Shown here one piece after another: positions 45,746-54,058 of a DNA stretch of 64,000 nt (position 1 is the stretch's first letter; every line of letters begins with the position of its first letter). Made by a program: the position numbers and the translations under genes. Source of the stretch: Mycobacterium marinum (GTDB taxonomy: Bacteria > Actinomycetota > Actinomycetes > Mycobacteriales > Mycobacteriaceae); the NCBI RefSeq assembly GCF_003391395.1, contig NZ_CP024190.1, forward strand, positions 4,464,001 through 4,528,000. The letters run 5' to 3'. The notes under the pieces are model-generated. The model had not been told where the DNA came from. It ran no database searches and worked only from the letters and a program-made list of their open reading frames with translations.

Positions 45746-48700
45746 CCACTGAACTTAACAGGGCAACCGAAGGCCTTCGAACGGCCATCGCTCAAATTGA
45801 GCGATTAAAACTACAGAACCATGCCCTACGTGCCCAAGCGAATGAGCCGATTGCGGTGGTGGGAATGGCATGTCGACTCCCCGGCGGTATCGACTCGCCC
45901 GAAACGCTCTGGGATGTGGTGACCAGCGGGGCGGATACGACTAGCGAGTTCCCTACTGATCGGGGCTGGAACCTAGCGGAATTGTTCGATCCCGATCCTG
46001 ATACCCCGGGCAAGACCTACTCCCGCATCGGCGGCTTCTTAGCGAACATAGCCGAATTTGACGCCGAATTTTTCGGCATTTCTGCGCGTGAAGCCGCAGC
46101 GATGGATCCTCAGCAGCGCGTGTTGTTGGAGGTGTGTTGGGAAGCACTAGAAAATGCATCCATCGACCCCACCAGCTTGGAAGACTCCAACACTGGCGTG
46201 TTTGTCGGAGCCTATGCCCAATACTACGGCGACACCGATTCAGACAGTAGCGCTGGCTTGGCGATGACGGGTGCGGCCACCAGTGTGGTGTCGGGTCGGG
46301 TCGCTTATGCGTTCGGGCTGCAGGGCCCGGCGGTGACGGTGGATACGGCGTGTTCGTCGTCGTTGGTGGCTATCCATCAGGCGTGTCAGTCGTTGCGTAG
46401 CGGTGAGTGCTCAATGGCTTTGGCCGGTGGGGTCACGATTATGGCCACCCCGAAGACCTTCACCGAGTTTTCCCGGCAACGCGGCCTCGCACCCGATGGG
46501 CGATGCAAGTCGTTCGCTGCCGCTGCTGACGGCACCGTCTTGGCGGATGGCGTTGGGGTGGTGTTGCTGGAGCGCCTGAGCGATGCCCGCCGCAATCGCC
46601 ATCCTGTGTTGGCAGTGATTCGTGGTAGCGCCGTCAATCAGGATGGTGCGTCTAATGGTTTGACCGCGCCTAATGGGCCGGCCCAGGAACGTGTTATCCG
46701 TTCGGCGGTGGCCGCCGCGGGGTTGAGAGTGGCCGATGTGGATGTGGTGGAGGCCCACGGTACCGGCACGACTTTGGGCGATCCGATTGAGGCGCACGCT
46801 CTTCTGGCCACCTACGGCGCCGATCGCGATGCTGAGCAGCCGTTGTGGTTGGGTTCGGTGAAATCCAATATGGGGCATACCCAGGCCGCGGCCGGAGTGG
46901 CCGGGCTGATCAAAATGATCCAAGCCATTAACCACGCTGTGTTGCCTCCCACGCTGCATGTTGATGCCCCCAGCCCGCATATTGACTGGTCAGCGGGGGC
47001 GGTGCGGTTGCTCACCGAAGCGATACCGTGGCCGGATACTGGCCGTGCCCGTACGGCAGGGATTTCGTCGTTCGGGATCAGTGGCACTAACGCGCATCTG
47101 ATCGTGCAAGAAGCCCCTCAAGACAACACTGCCGATCCTTCACCTTCGGATGTTTGCGAGCCCTTGTTTCGGGTTTGGCCGGTGTCGGGACGTACTGCCG
47201 AGGCATTGAGCGCTCAAGCCGAACGCTTGGGCCAGTATTTGGTTGATCACCCTGATCTGGATTTGACCGATCTGGCTTATAGTTTGGCCACCACTCGTGC
47301 TCATCATGCTTACCGCGCGGCTGTGACCGTACCCGGTGACACCGACAACACCCGCGACGACCTTCTGGCAGGTCTACACTCCCTAGCCGCCAACCAATCC
47401 CACCCAGGAGTGACCTACCACCACTACCGGCTAGGCCAGGCCGGTAAAACAGTGTTCGTTTTCCCCGGCCAGGGCAGCCAATACGCCGGCATGGGCGCAC
47501 AGCTTTATCGTCAACACCCCGTTTTCACTACCGCTATCGATGAGGTGTGCGCGGCGGTGGACAAGCATTTAGATGTTCCGTTGCGCGAGGTGATGTTCAC
47601 CGAGCCAGAGTTGCTGCAGCAGACTATTTATGCACAACCCGCATTGTTCGCGTTCGGCGTGGCCATGCACGCCGTATTGACCCAGGCAGGAGTTAATCCT
47701 GACTATTTGCTCGGTCATTCAGTGGGAGAACTGACCGCAGCGCATGTGGCTGGGGTGCTTTCTCTGGAAGAAGCCGCGGTGTTGGTGTGCGCACGGGGCC
47801 GGTTGATGCAAAGCTGCACCCCCGGAGCAATGATGGCCATATCGGCCAGCGAGCCTGCCGTAGCCGCCATGCTCGAAAACCATCCCGAAGTGGTCATTGC
47901 CGCGGTTAACGGCCCCACTTCAGTGGCAGTTGCCGGGCCCGCTGAACAACTCAACGCCCTACACGAGCACTGCAATAACAACAACCATAAAGTCACGTTA
48001 TTGCGGGTTAGCCATGCGTTCCACTCACCGGCCATGGATCCGATATTGACCGAGTTCGAGACCATCGCTAACCGGTTGAGCTACCGCCCGCACAGCGTGC
48101 CCATCATCTCCAACCTGACCGGCTCACTTGCCACAGTCGAGCAACTCACATCGCCCCGCTATTGGGCACAGCATGTACGGGAGCCAGTGCGGTTTCATGA
48201 CGGCGTTACCGGCTTGTTGGCAGGCGGAGAACAAGTGTTTGTGGAACTGTCCCCGCACCCGGTACTGGCATCAGCACTCACCGACGCATTAGCCGACACT
48301 GGCCAGCTCACTCAATCAGCGGTAGTGACAACGTTGCGTCGGGACCGTCCCGACATGGATATGGTGGCCAACGCAATCGCGAACTTGCACGTCCACGGCC
48401 ACAGCCCGTCATGGCAAAAGATCTACCCCGGCGCTACCACGGTGGAATTACCCACCTACCCATTCCAGCGCCGCCGCTACTGGCTAGACCCCGCCCCCCG
48501 AGCAGATGTCGGCGCCGCCGGACTCGATCAACCTGAGCATCCCCTGCTGGCAGCGGTCACCGAACTAGCAGATCAAGACCAAATTGTGCTCAGCGGACGA
48601 CTGTCCACCAGCGTGCACCGCTGGCTAGCGGGCCACCAACTCGGCGACACGGCGGTACTGCCCGTGACCGCACTCATTGACATGGCCCTCTACGCCGGCG

Positions 48701-51700
48701 AACACACCGGCTGCCCCACCATCGACGAACTCGTCCTACAAACCCCACTCACCCTCACCCCCGACGCCGCCACCGATCTACAGATCAGCGTGACCGCCCC
48801 CGACGAACAAAACCGGCGAACATTTAGCGTCCACGCCCGCACCAGTGAACACCCACACCAGCACAGCACCTGGGTCTTGCACGCCAGCGGAACACTGAGC
48901 AACCACCGGTCCCGCATGCTTTCCCCGACAACACCCTTCACCGCGAGGCCAACCCTCAATGCTGTTGATCAAGAAGGCTTCTACGAGGAGCTCGCTCAAC
49001 ACGGCGTGTGCTACAACGGCGCGTTTCGCGCACTGCACAGTCTCGAAAACGACCCCACCGATACCAACACCACTTGCGCGGAAGTCGCCCTACCCGCCGA
49101 CACCGATGTCGACGGCTACGGCATCCACCCCGCCCTACTCGATGCCGCCTTGCAGCCTCTCGCTGCCGCCTTGACCGACACCGATGCCTCTCCCGCGCCA
49201 ACCCCACGGATGCCCTTCGCGATTACCGGAGTGAACCTCCATGCGACCGGGGCTCGCCGGCTACTCGTCCAACTCACCGCGACTGGCGCCGACACCTTCA
49301 GCCTGCATGCCACTGACCCGGCCGGAGCGACGGTGATCACCATCAACGCGCTCACCCTACGTGCGCTACCCGATACTGGCAGCCTGCAACCCACCGGGAT
49401 CTCACGCCGAGGGTTGCTCCAGCTGACCTGGCCTGTACTACCCCCCGACACACTCTCGACCGCGCCAGTATTGCCACCGTTAGCGCTCGTCAGCTCTTAC
49501 CCCGACGACCTTGCCTCCACGTTGGGCCAATCGACTCAATGCGCCGTCTACACCGATCTAGCAGCAGTACAGCCCTGCCCACCAGTGGTGCTCTGGGACC
49601 TCACCACCTCCCAACCAACCCAGGGCGACCTCCTGCACCGGGTGCATACCCTGACCCAACACACCCTGGCCGGGCTACAAAACTGGCTGAACCGCCCCGA
49701 CACCACCGACACCCATCTCGTCGTCCTGACCCGCCACGCCATCACCACCAGCCCCGATGACCTGGCCCCCGACCCCGCCCAAGCCGCAACCGCCGCCCTA
49801 ATCCACACCACCCAAAACGAACACCCCAACCGCATCACCCTCATCGACATCGACAACACCCCCACCACCGCCCAGACGCTAACCAACGTCTTGGCCACCC
49901 TGACCAACCCCACCTCAGCCCCCACCGAACCCCAACTCGCCCTACGCCACGGCACCCCCCACACCCCCCGACTCACCCCCACCACAGCCGAGACCACCAC
50001 CACCACCTCACCCCCCGTGGAATTCGACCCCGCGGGCACGGTGCTCATTACCGGCGGCACCGGCATGTTGGGCGCCGTATTTGCCGAACACATGATTGCC
50101 CAATACGGGGCACGGCATCTGCTGCTGGTCTCTCGCAGCGGCCCAGACGCACCAGGAGCCGACAACCTTTACCAACGACTCACCCAACTCGGCGCCCAAA
50201 TCACCATCACCGCGTGTGACACCAGCGACCCCACCCAACTCGCCACACTGTTGGCCAATATCCCCAGCGAACAACCGCTACGGGCGGTCATCCACACCGC
50301 CGCCGTCCTGCATGACGCTGTACTCACCGAACTAAGCCCCGACCAACTCGACACGGTATTAACCGCCAAAGCCGACACCGCCTGGCATCTCCATCAGCTC
50401 ACCGCCCACATCGATCTCGACGCATTCGTCATGTTCTCCTCAGCGGCAGGAGTATTGGGGGCCCAAGGGCAAGCCAACTATGCAGCAGCGAACGCCTTCC
50501 TCGACGCACTAGCCCACCACCGTCACCACCATGGCTTGCCCGCCACCAGCCTGGCCTGGGGCTACTGGCAAACACCCGGGATAGCAGCACACCTCGACAC
50601 GGTGAATCAGGCCCGCTTCACCCGCAACCTGATCCCCATCACCACCGAACACGGCCTCGCCCTATTCGACGCTGCTCTCGTCTCCCGACAACCTCACTTG
50701 GTCCCAGCCCCCCTCAACACCCGAACCCTGGCCCGCCACGCCCGCCAAGGTGTCCTACCCGCAATTCTGTCCGCACTTACCAACATGCGCCGACACGCAG
50801 CGGCTACCAGCATTGCTGCGCTCACCACCCAGCTGGCCGGTGAGTCCTCACAGCAACAACTGACTACGCTGACCACCCTGGTAACCCGTATCACCGCAAC
50901 CGCGCTCGCTCACCCCAACCCCACCGCCATCGATCCTGACCTACCGTTCCAGGCCCTAGGTGTCGACTCGCTAAGCGCCCTGGAGTTGCGCAACGGTATC
51001 ACCCGTGAAATTGGCCTTGTCTTACCCTCTACTCTCATCTTTGATCACCCCACCCCCGCCGCAGTCGCTTACTATTTGCAAACGCAACTCATCGGTGACA
51101 CTGCGGCTTTAGGCCCCATCGGCCAGCTACTTCAAGCGATCTGTGACGCTGAACAACGTCTCACGCTGATAGAAGTGATCCTTGCATTATCCAGCCTGGA
51201 CTCTTCATTCATCTCTAGTTTCGGATCCTCGAGAGATCCCCAGGCGACGACGCTAAGGTCCGCCGAAAATACGGCTTTGCGTCTGGTATGCATTTCGGAG
51301 TTCGAGGGGCAGTACAAGCGCTTCTCCTACGGACTACCGAAAAGCATTGAAGTAATTGAAGTGCTGGCACCCGGGTTTTCGGGAACAGCCCTACCGACAT
51401 CGGTGCAGGAATCCGGAAAAATGGTCGTCGATGCATTAAAGCGCGACGACTCGCGTGGTCTGGATGTCGTGATCGTCGGGCACGGAGTCACTTGCATAGC
51501 AGCAATACATGCACTTGAGTTGATGGATGCCTTACCATCCCCCCCGACAAATTCCCGAACTGGAATGGTAGCTATAGCTCCGATAGCAGCTACGGACGCT
51601 TTGAGCATTAGCGAGGATCCGTCTACGCTGGCGGCCCTCTCCACACATCTTCGCAATGAACAGGATCTAATCGCCTTTGGTCGATACTTGAACTTCGGCC

Positions 51701-51867
51701 TGCACTGCAAAGACGAACTCAAAGAAGAACGTTCGCTAATCCTGACTCCGCACAGCGGAGAGCATCAAGGAGGCGCGGCCGAATCCCCGCTTGCACTGGA
51801 ACCTGCCACTGTGGCCCTGCGCATTTTGAACTGGCTAATAGACAACAACATGCTGGATTCAGCATAA
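45742..51867 (+). CDS. Type I modular PKS with terminal TE-like domain (PKS4)
   Basis: A 2041-residue enzyme whose ATG overlaps the PKS3 stop (ATGA). An N-terminal docking coil (about 1-33) precedes a KS with Cys204; its usual GEG loop reads DGTVLADGVG. A malonyl AT follows (Ser660 in GHSVGE), then DH (His965 in HQLGDTAVLP, Asp1134), B-type KR (Tyr1580), ACP (Ser1743 in GVDSL) and a thioesterase-like domain from about 1855 to the end. That domain keeps the fold cues VLAPGFSGTALP and a late HSGEHQGG, but the nucleophile motif GHSxG reads GHGVT, with Gly1915 in place of Ser. It is therefore probably not a normal hydrolase or cyclase. Base composition drops in G+C from about 51100 onward compared with the PKS body. 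As the last module before the KAS III-like gene, it should carry the finished chain. Confidence 0.94.
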   Translation: MTTELNRATEGLRTAIAQIERLKLQNHALRAQANEPIAVVGMACRLPGGIDSPETLWDVVTSGADTTSEFPTDRGWNLAELFDPDPDTPGKTYSRIGGFLANIAEFDAEFFGISAREAAAMDPQQRVLLEVCWEALENASIDPTSLEDSNTGVFVGAYAQYYGDTDSDSSAGLAMTGAATSVVSGRVAYAFGLQGPAVTVDTACSSSLVAIHQACQSLRSGECSMALAGGVTIMATPKTFTEFSRQRGLAPDGRCKSFAAAADGTVLADGVGVVLLERLSDARRNRHPVLAVIRGSAVNQDGASNGLTAPNGPAQERVIRSAVAAAGLRVADVDVVEAHGTGTTLGDPIEAHALLATYGADRDAEQPLWLGSVKSNMGHTQAAAGVAGLIKMIQAINHAVLPPTLHVDAPSPHIDWSAGAVRLLTEAIPWPDTGRARTAGISSFGISGTNAHLIVQEAPQDNTADPSPSDVCEPLFRVWPVSGRTAEALSAQAERLGQYLVDHPDLDLTDLAYSLATTRAHHAYRAAVTVPGDTDNTRDDLLAGLHSLAANQSHPGVTYHHYRLGQAGKTVFVFPGQGSQYAGMGAQLYRQHPVFTTAIDEVCAAVDKHLDVPLREVMFTEPELLQQTIYAQPALFAFGVAMHAVLTQAGVNPDYLLGHSVGELTAAHVAGVLSLEEAAVLVCARGRLMQSCTPGAMMAISASEPAVAAMLENHPEVVIAAVNGPTSVAVAGPAEQLNALHEHCNNNNHKVTLLRVSHAFHSPAMDPILTEFETIANRLSYRPHSVPIISNLTGSLATVEQLTSPRYWAQHVREPVRFHDGVTGLLAGGEQVFVELSPHPVLASALTDALADTGQLTQSAVVTTLRRDRPDMDMVANAIANLHVHGHSPSWQKIYPGATTVELPTYPFQRRRYWLDPAPRADVGAAGLDQPEHPLLAAVTELADQDQIVLSGRLSTSVHRWLAGHQLGDTAVLPVTALIDMALYAGEHTGCPTIDELVLQTPLTLTPDAATDLQISVTAPDEQNRRTFSVHARTSEHPHQHSTWVLHASGTLSNHRSRMLSPTTPFTARPTLNAVDQEGFYEELAQHGVCYNGAFRALHSLENDPTDTNTTCAEVALPADTDVDGYGIHPALLDAALQPLAAALTDTDASPAPTPRMPFAITGVNLHATGARRLLVQLTATGADTFSLHATDPAGATVITINALTLRALPDTGSLQPTGISRRGLLQLTWPVLPPDTLSTAPVLPPLALVSSYPDDLASTLGQSTQCAVYTDLAAVQPCPPVVLWDLTTSQPTQGDLLHRVHTLTQHTLAGLQNWLNRPDTTDTHLVVLTRHAITTSPDDLAPDPAQAATAALIHTTQNEHPNRITLIDIDNTPTTAQTLTNVLATLTNPTSAPTEPQLALRHGTPHTPRLTPTTAETTTTTSPPVEFDPAGTVLITGGTGMLGAVFAEHMIAQYGARHLLLVSRSGPDAPGADNLYQRLTQLGAQITITACDTSDPTQLATLLANIPSEQPLRAVIHTAAVLHDAVLTELSPDQLDTVLTAKADTAWHLHQLTAHIDLDAFVMFSSAAGVLGAQGQANYAAANAFLDALAHHRHHHGLPATSLAWGYWQTPGIAAHLDTVNQARFTRNLIPITTEHGLALFDAALVSRQPHLVPAPLNTRTLARHARQGVLPAILSALTNMRRHAAATSIAALTTQLAGESSQQQLTTLTTLVTRITATALAHPNPTAIDPDLPFQALGVDSLSALELRNGITREIGLVLPSTLIFDHPTPAAVAYYLQTQLIGDTAALGPIGQLLQAICDAEQRLTLIEVILALSSLDSSFISSFGSSRDPQATTLRSAENTALRLVCISEFEGQYKRFSYGLPKSIEVIEVLAPGFSGTALPTSVQESGKMVVDALKRDDSRGLDVVIVGHGVTCIAAIHALELMDALPSPPTNSRTGMVAIAPIAATDALSISEDPSTLAALSTHLRNEQDLIAFGRYLNFGLHCKDELKEERSLILTPHSGEHQGGAAESPLALEPATVALRILNWLIDNNMLDSA

Positions 51868-51891
51868 CTCGAAGAAAGGTTTGCACACGAA

Positions 51892-52842
51892 ATGCTTATG
51901 GATGGCATTTTTCTCAATTCGATTGGAACATTCCTACCCCCCCGAGTGCCATTTGAGACCATCAAACCAGATTTGAAGGATGAAGCAAATGACATGCACG
52001 TCGACATTGAAAGCGTCTGCGTATCAGATAAGCCTTCCTATGTTATGGGCGGCTTGGCGGCCAAGGAAGCGCTGGAAAGATCGACGCACCGCAACGAAAC
52101 ACTATCGCCAATTGTGTATGCCGAACCAGTCTGCCTGGAGCATTTGACACCCTCCTGTTACATCCAGCGCGTCCTAAAGCAGGACCACACACTCGCGTTT
52201 GAACTGGACACTGCGAGTGACAGTGGATTGACGGCAATCGACGTTGCAGCCAGATTGCTCTCGGGCGGAGCCTCGGGAAACGCAGGTCTTGTATGCGCCG
52301 CCTCGCGAGTAGTTTTCGGAGACCGTTATCAAAACGGCGCCGTTATGGGAGATGGCGCGGCAGCCGTCGTCCTTTCGAAGAAAGAAGGGTTTGCCCGGCT
52401 GATCGCTAGTAATAGAACTTCATTCGCGGACTTCGAATTTCTGATGCGAAATACGGGATCAGTGAAAAATTTCGAAATGAAATTTGCCCTAGAACAGATC
52501 GGATACGGTCCATATGTCGGGACACTGTCTCGTATTGTTAAAGAGGCGATCAGTGCAACCTTGGAAGATGCAAAAATCTCAGTTGATGACGTTTCACACT
52601 TCTGCCCACCAGCGGTCTACCGACTTTCGCTTGAGGAAACATTTATTGGTGCCAGCGGTATACCGTTTGAGAAGACATGCTGGTCAGAGTTGCGAAAGAA
52701 TGGGCACGTCGGCGCTTGCGACCAGATTCTCGGTTTGGCTCACCTGCTCGAAACCAATCAGCTGAGGCCAGGGCAGTTTGTAATGTTGATTGGCGGTGGA
52801 GCGGGATGGCGATTCACTTGTTTGCTGATCCAAATCGCATGA
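51892..52842 (+). CDS. KAS III-like (FabH/CerJ/DpsC-type) acyltransferase
   Basis: A 316-residue stand-alone thiolase-fold protein. At the position of the KAS III catalytic Cys (xACxxG) it has Ser109 (TASDSG). The FabH PHQAN histidine is Pro240 (CPPAVYR). The Asn region reads NGHVGACDQ with His272, a pattern I associate with KAS III-like acyltransferases rather than chain-elongating FabH. The gene starts 24 bp after PKS4, preceded by GAAAGG, and is lower in G+C than the PKS genes. Two roles fit: transferring or esterifying the chain released from PKS4 (its TE-like domain lacks Ser), as proposed for the KAS III-like gene of the mycolactone plasmid; or selecting the starter unit for PKS1, as DpsC does in daunorubicin synthesis. 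The sequence alone cannot decide. Confidence 0.85.
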   Translation: MLMDGIFLNSIGTFLPPRVPFETIKPDLKDEANDMHVDIESVCVSDKPSYVMGGLAAKEALERSTHRNETLSPIVYAEPVCLEHLTPSCYIQRVLKQDHTLAFELDTASDSGLTAIDVAARLLSGGASGNAGLVCAASRVVFGDRYQNGAVMGDGAAAVVLSKKEGFARLIASNRTSFADFEFLMRNTGSVKNFEMKFALEQIGYGPYVGTLSRIVKEAISATLEDAKISVDDVSHFCPPAVYRLSLEETFIGASGIPFEKTCWSELRKNGHVGACDQILGLAHLLETNQLRPGQFVMLIGGGAGWRFTCLLIQIA

Positions 52843-52891
52843 TCGGACCTTCGCAATTCAGGGTGCATCGCCGAGTGAATGCAGGGTGCCG

Positions 52892-54021
52892 CGCCGTGTT
52901 CGACCACACCCCCGCTCAGCAAGTCACATTGCCCACCTATGCATTCCAGCGGCGTCGGTTCTGGCTTGACGGCACGTCAAGAGCGGGAGATGTCGGCGAC
53001 GTCGGGTTGGCCGCTGTCGCGCATGCGTTGTTGGGTGCGGTGATCACCCAGCCCGATTCCGGAGGAGTGATCCTCACCGGCCTGCTGACCCCTCGCACTC
53101 AACCGTGGTTGGCCGATCACCGCATTGCCGGGGTGATGTTGTTCCCCGGAGCTGGATTCGTGGAATTGGCCATCCGTGCCGGTGACGAAGTCAACTGCCC
53201 AGTGCTCCAGGAACTGACCTTGATGGCGCCCTTGGCAATCAGCGAGAGCGGCGTCCCCGTGCAGGTGGTGGTGGGCGGCGCCGGTGAATCAGGCAGCCGG
53301 ACAGTGGCAGTGTATTCCGCTGAGGGGCAACCCGATTCGGAATGGATCCTGCATGCCAAAGGCGTACTGACCGTCGGGACTGTTGAACCGCCGCTGATGT
53401 CTTCAGAGTTGTCCGCATGGCCGCCGGCTGGTGCCGAGGTGCTGGACATCGCTGGCGGGTATGACCGGTTGGCGGATCTGGGCTATCACTACGGTTCAGC
53501 GTTTCAGGGTTTGACTGCGCTGTGGAAACGCGGCGCAGACGTGTTCGCCGAGATCACTGTGTCCGAAGACCTTGATGTAGCGGGGATGAGGGCCCATCCC
53601 GCTTTGCTGGACGCCGCATTGCATGCGTGGGCGCTGAGCACCGATGCTGAGGGTGCCGCTAGCCGTGATGAGGGCGTGCAATTGCCGTTCATGTGGCAGC
53701 AGGTCAGTTTGCATGGGGTGGGAGCTACCCGGTTGCGGGTGCATTTGGCTCGTACTCAGAGCAACCTTGTTGATGTCCAGCTCTGCGATAGCAGCGGGAT
53801 GCTGGTGCTTACCGGAACGCTGCTCACTCGCCCGGCAAGTCCTGAACAAATTCACGCCGCCCTCAGCGCTGCCGGCACCCAGGATGATTCAGGACTGATG
53901 GACGCACGATTTTCTCGCAGGTATTCCTGCGGACATTTCCGATATCGATAACGACCTGCAATTCGAGTCCGATGCCGAATTATTCGACATCTTGGACGAC
54001 GAATTCGGCGCAAACAACTGA
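52892..54021 (+). pseudogene. Chimeric PKS scar: PKS1 DH fragment fused to PKS2 C-terminus
   Basis: 52892-53901 copies PKS1 22374-23383 (end of AT linker and DH), and 53904-54021 copies the last 118 bp of PKS2 (30789-30906). The join at 53902-53904 is out of frame: the PKS1-derived frame ends at 53951, and the PKS2-derived tail is in another frame. There is no KS, AT, KR or ACP. It lies 49 bp after the KAS III-like gene. It is best read as the remnant of a duplicated PKS1-PKS2 pair from which most sequence was deleted. The open frame starting at 52677 overlaps the KAS III gene and is not a real gene. Confidence 0.85.
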
Positions 54022-54058
54022 CAATTTTCCGAATAACACGGAGAGTGGGATATTCCCA

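Noticed and set aside
52677..53951. Long open frame of 424 codons overlapping the KAS III-like gene
   Set aside because: Its first part is an out-of-frame reading of the KAS III-like gene and its remainder is the PKS1 DH copy within the scar; it has no complete domain set.
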